DNA of 64,000 nt from Sporosarcina sp. E16_8 (GCF_017347095.1 NZ_JADPRZ010000003.1:1-64000), one strand, 5' to 3'; shown: positions 9,804 through 17,525, counted from the stretch's first letter. Notes: generated from the letters alone by a model not told the origin. Made by a program: numbers and translations.

Positions 9804-9952
9804 TATCACTTTATGAGAGTAGTGTTTCAAATAGTGCCATGTATGTATAGCTAACCGGATTATTTATCCAATATTGAAAAATCTAGTATGAATTCCGCCA
9901 TTACCGTTACCAATCCCCTCTCAGTGTTATACAGGAGGAATTCCAACTTATT

Positions 9953-10195
9953 TCATTGCTCGAAACTTCGCTTTTCAAACTTATATGCTGAAACCTTATA
10001 ATCAATAAATGCACCAATGAATCCAAACGGTATTCCGCCTGCCGATGTTGAAAGTAAGGTAATAAAAAGATCTATCTTTCCTACTTTTTGATACAAAAAA
10101 TAGAACACTAAAACGGTTCCAATTGCTGTGAATAGCACTGTAAAATAATATGTTATATTCACACTTTCTTCCTCTCCCGTCGATTTCTCACTCAT
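9953..10195 (-). CDS. small membrane protein, two TM segments
   Basis: 80 aa. Residues ~13-35 (ITYYFTVLFTAIGTVLVFYF) and ~45-65 are hydrophobic, separated by a charged QKVGKID loop, with a basic C-terminus. GAGGG lies upstream of ATG at suitable spacing. No family recognised. Confidence 0.6.
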   Translation of the reverse strand: MSEKSTGEEESVNITYYFTVLFTAIGTVLVFYFLYQKVGKIDLFITLLSTSAGGIPFGFIGAFIDYKVSAYKFEKRSFEQ

Positions 10196-10509
10196 ACCAT
10201 GCCCTCATTTCTTAGAACAACAATAATGTAGTTTTATTATTCACTTATTATTATTGTTTCAATCAATTTAGGTATGATTTCCGTATTATCCTTTCTCATT
10301 AATACGCGCATGGATGTCCTGCAAGTTTTCGATTAATAAATGATCAGCAATCTTGGATATTTCAAAAGTCGGGTTTATATAACCGCTCCTACAGGTATTT
10401 TAAAATTTTCTCCCTTTACTCCCCACAGTTGTCCAATCGCTTTTCACTTAAAATTCATATGTTATAAATGTAAGCCAAGCTTAACAAAACCAGAAAGGAG
10501 GTCTTGAAG
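10196..10509. other. intergenic, divergent promoters expected
   Basis: About 310 bp between divergent small genes. No repeat or RNA recognised. Confidence 0.4.
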
Positions 10510-10806
10510 ATGGAGAATTATTCAAATAAAAAGCATTGCTCATGTGATAAGTGTGAGCAGAATAAAAAGGATGAGAAACAAAAGGAAGTTGTCAATCACT
10601 GTAAGGGGTGCATTTGTGATCAATTACGACACTTACAAATGAATACTACAGTGAATGTATACTTGGCAGGTTTTAATGAGTTAGGAGCATTAGTTTTTCT
10701 TAGCCTTGACGAGGAGACTTGCTGTGCGCTCTTTAGCGATCCAGCAGTACCTGGTACAGTTGTCATTGTAGATTGCCGAAGCATTCAAGCTATTCGGATA
10801 GCGTAG
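10510..10806 (+). CDS. cysteine-rich protein, CotZ/ExsY-like (possible spore coat)
   Basis: 98 aa. A hydrophilic N-terminus (HCSCDKCEQNKKDEKQ) leads into CKGCICDQLRHL and a hydrophobic C-terminal half with TCCALF and VDCRSIQAIRI. Spacing of the paired cysteines recalls the CotY/CotZ/ExsY spore crust and exosporium proteins, which cross-link by disulfides, but the protein is shorter. ATG at 10510 is 8 nt behind GGAGG; a TTG two codons earlier is too close. Terminator at 10829. The coat assignment is inference. Confidence 0.6.
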   Translation: MENYSNKKHCSCDKCEQNKKDEKQKEVVNHCKGCICDQLRHLQMNTTVNVYLAGFNELGALVFLSLDEETCCALFSDPAVPGTVVIVDCRSIQAIRIA

Positions 10807-10828
10807 TTGTAGACTGAGTTATAAGGGG

Positions 10829-10858
10829 GACCTCTGTGTTTATGAAAGAGGTCTTTTT
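10829..10858 (+). terminator. intrinsic terminator
   Basis: GACCTCT (10829-10835) and AGAGGTC (10847-10853) followed by TTTTT, just after the cysteine-rich gene. Confidence 0.85.
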
Positions 10859-11099
10859 CAATTCACAAACAATTCACTCGATAGATCAATCAACGGAAAG
10901 TGCATTCAAAATCACGTCTAGTTATTCCTATAATATGCCCAATTTCATTTGTTTCGTATTATTGATTCACTGTTTATTTGACCGCCCGAGTTTCAGTCCA
11001 AGAAAATAAATGGTTCATCACACTAAAATGAATTCATACATATTCTATAAACATGTGCCAACAAAGCATATTTGACATCATCTATGGAAGGATGTAGTT

Positions 11100-11741
11100 A
11101 TGAGTTCAAATATTGATTACACTTCACCAACTACGCAGTTCACTTTTGACGTGAATGACAGTTTGAATTTCCAAAAAGACAATCAAAACTTTATTAATGT
11201 GTTAGGTATCAACCAATTAAACACACTAGAAAATGTGTCCTTACTTGATATTTTTCTTAGCGACGGCAATGTCGTCGAACCACATTACCACCAACATGCT
11301 GCAGAGCTAGTTTATTGTATTTCTGGAGCTTGTACTGTATCATTTTTGAATCCTTTTACAAAAGAAATTCAAAATTACCCCATCACACCTGGGCGAGTTG
11401 CTAATGTGCCTCAAGGATGGTGGCATTATATAGTGGCTACAGCTGATAACACTCACTTTTTAGGAATCTTTGATGCACCAACCCCGGAAGTAATTCTAGG
11501 CTCGGACCTCTTAAAATTAACTCCGGCAAATATCATGGCGCACACCTATTGCATGGATGAGAGTCAATGGAAAATAGCAATTGCCCCCGTAAAATCAGCT
11601 ACATTTATTGGACCGCCTATAGACTGCAACAAGGAAAATGTTAGCACCTCATATGAAGATTCAAATTATATAGACCCATACAGCGACCAACTGTATCCAT
11701 ATACTTATCAAAACTTACCGACCTCTCGCCACAAAAAATAA
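11100..11741 (+). CDS. single-domain cupin protein
   Basis: 213 aa. Cupin motif 1 is in HYHQHAAELVYCISG (metal ligands His-x-His and Glu) and motif 2 in PQGWWHYI (His). The fold resembles one half of oxalate decarboxylase or a germin-like protein. The C-terminal ~40 residues are Tyr/Asp/Ser-rich, as in several spore-surface proteins. The neighbouring CotZ-like gene makes a spore role possible (OxdD is a coat protein in B. subtilis), but the substrate is unknown. SD GGAAGG before ATG. Confidence 0.75.
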   Translation: MSSNIDYTSPTTQFTFDVNDSLNFQKDNQNFINVLGINQLNTLENVSLLDIFLSDGNVVEPHYHQHAAELVYCISGACTVSFLNPFTKEIQNYPITPGRVANVPQGWWHYIVATADNTHFLGIFDAPTPEVILGSDLLKLTPANIMAHTYCMDESQWKIAIAPVKSATFIGPPIDCNKENVSTSYEDSNYIDPYSDQLYPYTYQNLPTSRHKK

Positions 11742-11787
11742 CTGTGATAAAGATTGCTGATTAATTTCAGTGGTCTTTATCACAGTT
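11740..11787. terminator. 14-bp stem overlapping the cupin stop
   Basis: AACTGTGATAAAGA (11740-11753) and TCTTTATCACAGTT (11774-11787) form a perfect stem. The left arm begins inside the TAA stop. The U-rich side (ATTTTTTG) is on the minus strand. Its sequence is related to the ends of the repeats at 12271 and 15781. Confidence 0.65.
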
Positions 11788-11924
11788 ATCTCATCGCTTT
11801 ATGGTCGTACAGCATAATTAATAGTTTTTATACTGTTTTCCGTTTGCGTCTGTGGTACTATCATTTAATACGTGATGAAAGGAACTAAGCCATGATCAAA
11901 TTAATACAGTTGATCAGGTCAATA

Positions 11925-11981
11925 CCGAGCTTGTAGGGCGTGCAGCGACACCCCTTGACGCGCCTTGCAAGCTCGGTTTTT
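11925..11981 (+). promoter_or_regulatory. terminator-shaped leader directly before the SD
   Basis: CCGAGCTTG (11925-11933) pairs with CAAGCTCGG (11968-11976). An inner GGCG/CGCC pair extends the stem, and TTTTTC follows at once. The AAGGGAG ribosome site of the 79-aa gene begins two bases later. This is an attenuator-like arrangement: transcription must read through the hairpin unless initiation lies inside it. The GAGCTTG/CAAGCTC arms are retained in copy 2. Confidence 0.65.
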
Positions 11982-11998
11982 CAAGGGAGCTAATCCAT

Positions 11999-12238
11999 AT
12001 GAAAAACCGTTCCAAAGCCTATACTCGTCATCAGCGAGAGAGAATCATTCAAAGAAAATGGGCGATTCTAAAAGATGCTCTTCAACGAGAGGGCGACTCA
12101 ATGCCGGTGCGTGGGACATTAAGCAAAGGAAAAGTCCATTGTTCTTGTAGAATGTGCCGCTTTGAGCAGTATCATGGCATTCCAAAGTCTAAACATAAAT
12201 CACAATGGGAAGCGATGAAGAAGGAAATAGACGACTAA
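11999..12238 (+). CDS. 79-aa basic protein with HCSC-x2-C motif
   Basis: The N-terminal ~25 residues form a strongly basic helix (RSKAYTRHQRERIIQRKWAI). The middle holds a GTLSKGKVHCSCRMC motif (His47, Cys48, Cys50, Cys53, plus His59), which suggests zinc or nucleic-acid binding. I recall similar unnamed small proteins with a GKxSKGKxHCSC motif in Firmicutes but no function for them. It is preceded by a terminator-like leader and followed by its own terminator, forming a self-contained unit duplicated at 20.3 kb. ATG is preceded by AAGGGAG. Confidence 0.75.
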   Translation: MKNRSKAYTRHQRERIIQRKWAILKDALQREGDSMPVRGTLSKGKVHCSCRMCRFEQYHGIPKSKHKSQWEAMKKEIDD

Positions 12239-12253
12239 GTCTATTTCTTTTTT
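12224..12253 (+). terminator. terminator overlapping the stop of the 79-aa gene
   Basis: GAAATAGAC (12224-12232), a 6-nt loop containing the TAA stop, GTCTATTTC (12239-12247), then six T. Copy 2 keeps both arms. Confidence 0.85.
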
Positions 12254-12270
12254 AATGGCTTTTTTTATTT

Positions 12271-12394
12271 CGCATTACTTGGCTGCTATCAAATACTTCT
12301 ATGTTTAATGATTTCCTTGTCCTCCAATACTGTTGCTATATCACCAGATGACTGTGCTATAGACTGCTGATTATTTGTAATTAGTGATTTTTTT
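12271..12394. repeat. ~120-bp dispersed repeat, copy A
   Basis: Shares CAAATACTTCTA(T/C)GTTTA, GCTATATCA, GATGACTGTG and AGACTGCTGATTATTTGTAAT with 15781-15903 in the same order. The 3' part ends in a hairpin plus T run. Confidence 0.75.
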
Positions 12395-12408
12395 GTTTGG
12401 ACTGCCCA

Positions 12409-12465
12409 TCAACCAGCTAATGATTCTACCCATTTCTTCGTACCTCGATCACGATTGTGTTCTAA
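12409..12465 (-). pseudogene. YolD-like N-terminal fragment
   Basis: Nineteen codons read LEHNRDRGTKKWVESLAG then stop. RDRGTKKW is the N-terminal signature of YolD-like proteins (compare the gene at 16521-16859). The rest of the gene is absent. The fragment overlaps the 3' end of the 71-aa gene in another frame. Confidence 0.6.
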
Positions 12466-12664
12466 GATAAATTTCTGTCGATGCAATGGGAACAAGGCCG
12501 AGCACGTTGTCGATTGTAAAAGTCAGCTCGGATCCTCTGTGATGATAATATGCGCGGAACGATACCTCACCCACCTGCAGTACATCGATTCTCGGTTCGC
12601 TAACGGTTCCGCCTCTTGCCGTGTGTAGCATATCTAGTGACTCTTTATATTCCATCGACCTCAT
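12449..12664 (-). CDS. hypothetical 71-aa protein, paralogue of 17526-17700
   Basis: Contains IDVLQVGEVSFRAY and TFTIDNVLGLVPI, a beta-rich pattern like the C-terminal half of YolD-like proteins. It sits directly before a YolD-like fragment, as its decayed paralogue at 17.5 kb sits upstream of an intact YolD gene. The start is uncertain: ATG 12664 overlaps the stop of a five-codon frame that has an excellent AAAGGAGG site, suggesting translational coupling. Confidence 0.55.
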   Translation of the reverse strand: MRSMEYKESLDMLHTARGGTVSEPRIDVLQVGEVSFRAYYHHRGSELTFTIDNVLGLVPIASTEIYLRTQS

Positions 12665-12732
12665 TAATTGATTACGAACACTCGATTCCTCCTTTCGGTT
12701 CAGTGCTCAGAACAAGCATGAGTATTTCAAGC

Positions 12733-12759
12733 AAATAAAAAGCCCCTATTTTTCTAGGG
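12733..12759 (-). terminator. intrinsic terminator of the DUF4083-like gene
   Basis: On the minus strand CCCTA, a 6-nt loop and TAGGG are followed by GCTTTTTATTT, 8 nt after the stop codon. Confidence 0.8.
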
Positions 12760-12767
12760 ATTTCCCG

Positions 12768-12986
12768 TTATCTACCACTATCTTTTGTCTCCAACAAAAC
12801 TATTATCTTATCTAATTTTCGATTAATATTTATGCAGTATTGAGTTTTTTTCTTTTCATTATTTGACCACTTTCTAATCGATACCGCCAAGCTAACGAAC
12901 AAAATAAAAGTTGATGTAACTAAAATGCCACCCATATTCACGTTATTCATATTCTCTACGTGATTTACTTTATACATTTTTTTCAT
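12768..12986 (-). CDS. small membrane protein, DUF4083-like
   Basis: 72 aa with one transmembrane segment (GGILVTSTFILFVSLAVSI, ~19-37), then a basic linker and a C-terminal amphipathic NINRKLDKIIVLLE helix typical of DUF4083-type proteins. AGGAGGG precedes ATG by a normal distance. Function unknown. Confidence 0.65.
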   Translation of the reverse strand: MKKMYKVNHVENMNNVNMGGILVTSTFILFVSLAVSIRKWSNNEKKKTQYCININRKLDKIIVLLETKDSGR

Positions 12987-13509
12987 ACTACCCTCCTATT
13001 TATTTAGTAAGCACGTGATCTTTCGAGCCTCATGCTAGTAATCTATTTCCCCCACCAGCTCATAAAAAACACCTTTCACTATCTGTTTTATTTTCATTTT
13101 AAAAAACTAACTAATCCTGTTAGTTGAATAAGAACAGAGCCAAGTACTTTATTCTATTATTCGGCTCTCTTAATTTGAATACCTCTTTAATTCAACAAAT
13201 ACAGCGCCCATTTAGAGAATATTCAAAGTTCATCATTCACCTGGCATCCGAATAATTCCAAACATATGTAAGAAGTCGTCCGACAATACTTTGTTTTCTT
13301 GATATATATAAGTTTGCGGTTGTGACATTGTAAATCTTTAACTGAGTTTCACGTATAATTTAAGAAATGCGCCTAACATTGCACACAGTTTTCCATAAAA
13401 ATATAGTCTTTTATAATAATCAATAATAGCTTAGAGTTACTAATCAAGGCATGATGAAGTTCATTCCTTGAACAAATGCAAAAAATTCATGTTTGAGAGA
13501 GGTAGTTAA
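12987..13509. other. 520-bp intergenic region
   Basis: No gene supported. One hairpin is visible (AGAGCC near 13135 with GGCTCT near 13161). Otherwise AT-rich, presumably with the promoters of the divergent genes. Confidence 0.4.
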
Positions 13510-14145
13510 ATGAAAATCGATTCACCAAAAATACCAAACGAATTACCTACAATCAATTTCCAAGATATTTTTTATCAAGAAGATCCAGAACTTGAAATGT
13601 GCATAATTAATGATTCCTTTTTTTCTAATGAAGTGTTGCATAGAGTGCGATTATCTAAAATGTCCTTAAAAAATTGTAGGTTTAACAATACTAATTTCAG
13701 TAATATCGACATTACTGATGTCATTTTTGATAACTGCGATTTTTCAAATGCTAATTTGAATAGTTCTTCTATACATAGGGCTGTATTTAAGAATTGCAAA
13801 TTATTAGGTGTGGATTTTACAGAGTCTCGCTTTGGCAATGTTGAGTTTGATAATTCTTCACTGAACTTGGCATCATTCGGAAATTCAAAACTAGAAAAAG
13901 TTAAATTTCAAGACACATCATTAGTAAGTTCTGATTTTTATGATTGTATATTTAAGAACGTTGAATTTAAATTATGCAACATAAACAGTACAAACTTTGA
14001 AAAAACACCACTAAAGGGGATTGATATTAGTAATTCTACTTTTGAATCAATTACAGTATCACCGGAAGATCTTAAAGGCTGCAAAGTGAATTCTTTCCAG
14101 GCAATTCAATTTGCTTCTCAATTTGGTCTAATAGTTACTGATTAA
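13510..14145 (+). CDS. pentapeptide-repeat protein
   Basis: 211 aa, nearly all of it A(D/N)LxX-type pentapeptide repeats (FNNTNFSNIDITDVIFDNCD, FDNSSLNLASFGNSKL and others), predicting a right-handed quadrilateral beta helix. The family includes Qnr/MfpA gyrase-protecting DNA mimics, but many members have other or unknown roles. Strongly AT-rich with a GAGAGG ribosome site. The isolated context in a region of decayed phage-like genes suggests acquisition. Confidence 0.85.
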   Translation: MKIDSPKIPNELPTINFQDIFYQEDPELEMCIINDSFFSNEVLHRVRLSKMSLKNCRFNNTNFSNIDITDVIFDNCDFSNANLNSSSIHRAVFKNCKLLGVDFTESRFGNVEFDNSSLNLASFGNSKLEKVKFQDTSLVSSDFYDCIFKNVEFKLCNINSTNFEKTPLKGIDISNSTFESITVSPEDLKGCKVNSFQAIQFASQFGLIVTD

Positions 14146-14178
14146 ATTCACCTTTTTCCGTTAATGGATAAACAAAAA

Positions 14179-14200
14179 GAACGCCCTGGTATGGACGTTC
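14179..14200. terminator. weak hairpin between convergent genes
   Basis: GAACG (14179-14183) and CGTTC (14196-14200) between a plus gene ending at 14145 and a minus gene ending at 14225. Short stem, no clear U run. Confidence 0.35.
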
Positions 14201-14224
14201 CTGTTAATCGCTTAATGCATACAG

Positions 14225-14467
14225 TTATTTATTTTTTATATAGTCCATACCTTGCGTTGTTATTGCTAAAACAAGATTATCTGACCCTTGCCCGCTATCT
14301 ACGGCGTATTCTTTTTCGATAAGGTATTCAATAGCCATTTTGCTATTTACGTCAGCATTTATCATTGCTTTGGGCAATTTATAACTTCCGCCATTATTAG
14401 CAAAATGATAATCGTAAAGACTTCGTAATAGTATATCCGATAGTTTATTTCTTTCTTCATTAATCAT
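14225..14467 (-). CDS. hypothetical 80-aa protein, winged-helix-like
   Basis: LSDILLRSLYDYHFANNGG, an internal AIEYLIEKEYAV helix and a C-terminal LAITTQGMDYIKN recall winged-helix proteins, where LTxxGxxYI closes the wing. ATG at 14467 has GAGGG 7 nt upstream; an ATG 36 nt earlier has no site. No family assigned. Confidence 0.6.
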   Translation of the reverse strand: MINEERNKLSDILLRSLYDYHFANNGGSYKLPKAMINADVNSKMAIEYLIEKEYAVDSGQGSDNLVLAITTQGMDYIKNK

Positions 14468-14664
14468 AACTAATCCCTCACCCTTTCTCAATCTATTATC
14501 CATTTTACATAAAGAAAGGGTAGGGTTCGCCTTTAATGCTCAGAATACGGTTCAATTGCCATCCGATATGGCACACACACATCCTCAATCGTGATGTGTC
14601 CCATTTCGATTAGAGATTTCTATATGTCACTCGGTTCCTTCTTGACTACTTTGTTAGCGGGTCA

Positions 14665-14844
14665 TTAATAGAATATATCAAGCCGGTTCACATTCTGCTT
14701 CTTGGTAAATGCTAGCGCCAAGTGAGTAGTCGCAGATACTTGGTTCCTTGTGTCCGTTGCTATGTCAATAGGAAGGATATCATCGTCACTTGGTAGTTCG
14801 TCCAATCGATTGAAATGGTTCATATAGTAAACGTTATCGCCCAT
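14665..14844 (-). CDS. hypothetical 59-aa protein (doubtful)
   Basis: Open frame beginning MGDNVYYMNHFNRLDELPSD. No family recognised and only a weak ribosome site. Probably another remnant of the same operon. Confidence 0.3.
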   Translation of the reverse strand: MGDNVYYMNHFNRLDELPSDDDILPIDIATDTRNQVSATTHLALAFTKKQNVNRLDIFY

Positions 14845-14874
14845 ACCATTGACTTTTCCACAGTACAACGAACT

Positions 14875-14988
14875 TCAATAAACCTCGTCAATTTTCTCCT
14901 CCACATTGACAACCACTTCAACTATATCCCTACTAGCAAACGTTCCTTTCTTTGGCAGCATTTCAAAAATAGTAGGTTGCTTCACCAC
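14875..14988 (-). CDS. 37-aa protein with a strong ribosome site
   Basis: GTG at 14988 has AAGGAG 8 nt upstream, formed by the last codons of the preceding frame. The peptide contains TIFEMLPKKGTFASRDI and ends in NVEEKIDEVY. Spacing and coupling are those of a translated phage-type gene. No family recognised. Confidence 0.4.
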   Translation of the reverse strand: MVKQPTIFEMLPKKGTFASRDIVEVVVNVEEKIDEVY

Positions 14989-15305
14989 AGTTATCACTCC
15001 TTTTCAAAATTCTGTGTGTACCGCAATTGCTGGTGAATATACGGATCATCCTCATTACCGCTGGACATCAGCCAATCGCCAGTGCATCTCTCGACGTCTT
15101 TCAATACCTCAAACGGTAATTAAGGTATAAGCCTTGATTATTTTCTGATATGCTGGCACGTGATTCACACCTTCGCTTGATGGTCGAAATATGCCTTAAA
15201 ACTAGTTAAATTGGGTGGTAGCCGTCAATCATGTTGATTGTTTATCCCGTATAATTTTTCTTGAACTAGTGAACCATATGATTAAAATGATTAAGGAGTT
15301 TTAAT

Positions 15306-15740
15306 ATGAAAACTAGTGTGATCAAAGAATTGAATACCTTCCTTGGAGGAAACTATATGGCCATACAAGCCTACGAAAGATACATTCATCACATCGAAGA
15401 TCCAATTATTAAACAGACCCTCCAAAAAATCCAGAAAGATCATAAACAACATGCAATGGTGATTGCAGAGAGAATACAAAATCTTGGGGGTATACCTGTT
15501 GATGATGTAGGTTTTAAGGGTACTATTGCTGAAATTGTAAACAATCTCAAGGGCTCGTCCAACGATTCCACCTTTATTTTGAAAGATGCCCTAAAGGGAG
15601 AAGATAAAGGCATAGAAATATCTAAGGAACTTGTAAAAGGCGACTTAGACCCCAAAAGCTTAGAACTTGTTAATGATATTTTGAATCACGATCAAAAACA
15701 TGTCAACATATTAAAAGAGCTTATTCTTCAAAAGGGATAG
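15306..15740 (+). CDS. ferritin-like protein, DUF2383 type
   Basis: 144 aa, predicted all-alpha four-helix bundle. E/H residues occur in pairs compatible with a ferritin-like di-iron site (AYERYIHHIEDP, DHKQHAMVIAERI, NHDQKHVNILKEL). Matches the DUF2383/PA2169-like family, often stress- or spore-associated, with no firm function. AAGGAG before ATG. Confidence 0.7.
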   Translation: MKTSVIKELNTFLGGNYMAIQAYERYIHHIEDPIIKQTLQKIQKDHKQHAMVIAERIQNLGGIPVDDVGFKGTIAEIVNNLKGSSNDSTFILKDALKGEDKGIEISKELVKGDLDPKSLELVNDILNHDQKHVNILKELILQKG

Positions 15741-15780
15741 TGTAGGATTTTCATTTCGGTATTTATTTGCGATGGTTACG

Positions 15781-15903
15781 CATGATGCGTCTACTGCCAA
15801 ATACTTCTACGTTTATAGATTGTCTAGTTCGCAAACACTAGCTATATCAAACGATGACTGTGATAAAGACTGCTGATTATTTGTAATCAGTGGTCTTTTT
15901 TTC
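15781..15903. repeat. ~120-bp dispersed repeat, copy B
   Basis: Second copy of the element at 12271-12394. The end forms a long hairpin (AAAGAC, CTGATTA, loop TTTG, TAATCAG, GTCTTT) followed by T residues, so it can act as a terminator for the upstream ferritin-like gene. Confidence 0.75.
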
Positions 15904-15991
15904 TTATTGCGAACTAATTTTCTTCTCTTTAAAGCCAGACAGGCACTTGAAAACTCCATAGTTAATATGATGTATTGAAGGAGTGATGACT

Positions 15992-16216
15992 ATGCCATGG
16001 CATCAAAAAATCGGATATTTAATCGGTCAACCTGTTGGAATTTCATTAACAAATGGGCAAGGAGCTTCGGGGGTTTTGTGCGGAACATCTAACGGGAAAC
16101 TTCTTGTAGTTGAATACTTATATCAAGCACAATTCGCTTTAAAAAAATACGATTTTCATATGATTCAGGATATAAATGGATTTCCATCTTGTCAGAACCA
16201 AGGACCATTATATTAA
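15992..16216 (+). CDS. hypothetical 74-aa protein, small beta-barrel-like
   Basis: IGYLIGQPVGISLTNGQGASGVLCG, KLLVVEYLY and a final FPSC stretch suggest an SH3/Sm-like barrel, as found in some small spore proteins such as GerQ. ATG at 15992 lies 8 nt behind AAGGAG; two earlier starts overlap or crowd the site. The spore role is a guess. Confidence 0.6.
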   Translation: MPWHQKIGYLIGQPVGISLTNGQGASGVLCGTSNGKLLVVEYLYQAQFALKKYDFHMIQDINGFPSCQNQGPLY

Positions 16217-16225
16217 TGTCATCGT

Positions 16226-16249
16226 CCCTCTAAAAAAGAGGGTTTTTTT
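16226..16249 (+). terminator. intrinsic terminator
   Basis: CCCTCT (16226-16231) and AGAGGG (16237-16242) followed by seven T, 9 nt after the stop of the 74-aa gene. Confidence 0.9.
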
Positions 16250-16370
16250 ATTGCATAGATAATTATAAAACCTCTTACTGTGGATAAGTTGTAACTTAGA
16301 CATTTCACGTCCAGACTCAAGTGCCTAGAGGCTCGGAAGCCCACAGGATGTGGGTCATGCAGGCGTGAGC

Positions 16371-16417
16371 GATTGAACTGCATCCCTCCTTATTGCCGCA
16401 GGACGTGGCGTACTTAG
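16371..16417 (+). repeat. 47-bp repeat core, copy 1
   Basis: GATTGAACTGCATCCCTCCT through CTTAG. The same 47-bp core, equal in length, occurs at 44978-45024 (minus) and 49124-49170 (plus), with a shorter relative near 60930-60990. About 50 bp of GC-rich, partly palindromic sequence precedes it (ACAGGATG and neighbours). Confidence 0.75.
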
Positions 16418-16520
16418 ACTTCCTTCCATTTATCGCTATTCTACGAGTGGGAAGTAAGTCTGTTTATAATGTTTCGACGGATTAAAAGCCCAATCCAAGA
16501 CAGGAAAGGGCTTCTATGCG

Positions 16521-16859
16521 TTATTCTGCGCATTGGACACGGATAATATTCGATACAGGCATGCGATCCGTTCCGAACGGTCCGTCAATCATGACACACA
16601 TTGACTGCACATTAATTTCTTTTATGACCCCGCTATGCAAAATGATTTTACCTTTATCCCAGGACTTTACGAATGTTAGGCATTTCCTTTTATATGCCAC
16701 TTCTACTTCCTCTTGTATGGATTGCAGATCAAAATCGCTTAGTTTAGGATGTTCTTCGTAATTATCTTCTTTCAACCATTTCCGGAGCTCCACAATGTGT
16801 ACAGGGAGCATCAAAGCAGTCCACTTTTTTGTTCCGCGATCACGTTTTTTTTCTAACAC
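16521..16859 (-). CDS. YolD-like protein
   Basis: 112 aa with the family signature RDRGTKKWTALMLPVHIVELRK near the N-terminus, a central LSDFDLQSIQEEVEVAYKRK helix and a C-terminal beta domain ending DRMPVSNIIRV. YolD proteins accompany Y-family polymerase UvrX genes in Bacillus and phages; no polymerase is found here. GTG start directly after the upstream gene's TGA (coupled). Confidence 0.85.
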   Translation of the reverse strand: MLEKKRDRGTKKWTALMLPVHIVELRKWLKEDNYEEHPKLSDFDLQSIQEEVEVAYKRKCLTFVKSWDKGKIILHSGVIKEINVQSMCVMIDGPFGTDRMPVSNIIRVQCAE

Positions 16860-16860
16860 C

Positions 16861-17124
16861 TCATTTGACGCTCACAATATTATTCATATTGATTTTTATA
16901 TTATCATAACCTACATGCATCGACAAAAATCCTCGTTGGCCTTCGATTTCTTTAACGACTCCTCTAACTGACTCATACCTCTTGTGAGCATATATCGTAA
17001 TTTCAACTTCAACGCCGAATTCTTTAGATTCGCCGATTCTTTCGCCTATCTCAAGAAAGTCGGTTTCTGTTAATTTTGGCCCTGCCACAACCTTTGATTT
17101 TGGTGGTTTCGGAATTGCCGTCAT
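16861..17124 (-). CDS. YolD-like C-terminal-domain protein
   Basis: 87 aa. VEVEITIYAHKRYESVRGVV, EIEGQRGFLSMHVG and a final INMNNIVSV match the beta-rich half of YolD-like proteins, while the N-terminal half differs. ATG at 17124 is preferred since GGAAG lies 6 nt before it; an ATG two codons earlier overlaps. Ends 1 nt before the YolD gene. Confidence 0.65.
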   Translation of the reverse strand: MTAIPKPPKSKVVAGPKLTETDFLEIGERIGESKEFGVEVEITIYAHKRYESVRGVVKEIEGQRGFLSMHVGYDNIKINMNNIVSVK

Positions 17125-17126
17125 TT

Positions 17127-17504
17127 TCATCTTCCTTTCAGATTTGGATTTTCTATCTTAGCGAATTTCACATGAATTAATTCTTCTTTTAGATTGCGCA
17201 ATCTTACGTTCATATAGCGCCTTGTGTCTTCGTGACCATTGTGGATGAATTTGTATTCAGTAAATGTGCCGTCATTTCCGCCTTTAATAACTCGCATGTT
17301 GTTACTTTTTACATAGTTATTCGTTTGTTATAGTTCGAGGCGAGGGGTCTTTAATGTACCTTTTATAAAATTGATGTTTGGTCCCTTTAATTTGAACGGG
17401 CCATTTTTTATTGCTTCAAGATCCCGCTCTAAAACACCGATGATTATCGGCAAGTAAATCGCGTTCTCGAAATATGAAAGGGCTGCTTCTGAAATTTGAA
17501 ACAC
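17127..17504 (-). pseudogene. phage-type gene split by one nonsense codon
   Basis: A single frame runs from about GTG 17504 to TGA 17127, interrupted only by TAA at 17328-17330 (58 codons before, 67 after). Upstream part: ISEAALSYFENAIYLPIIIG. Downstream part: GGNDGTFTEYKFIHNGHEDT. I recall an unnamed ~125-aa family in Bacillus and phage loci with both parts joined. The end overlaps the next gene region by ATGA. A recent point mutation is likely. Confidence 0.65.
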
Positions 17505-17525
17505 GACTTAGATCACCATGTTTTC

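Larger units (their letters stand above)
11888..12277 (+). repeat. 390-bp repeat unit, copy 1 (intact ORF)
   Basis: This block (hairpin leader, small-protein gene, terminator, T-rich end) recurs at 20320-20696 with high identity over its whole length, including non-coding parts. See the CDS at 11999 and the leader at 11925. Confidence 0.9.
14525..15119 (-). pseudogene. cluster of decayed small genes
   Basis: Several minus-strand reading fragments without intact starts: one ending at about 14537 (GHITIEDVCVPYRMAIEPYS, with an in-frame TAG upstream) and one from 15119 to 14994 (CTGDWLMSSGNEDDPYIHQQ) that opens directly after a stop codon. Composition and close packing resemble phage-type operons. 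The two frames at 14665 and 14875 inside it are listed separately. Confidence 0.45.
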
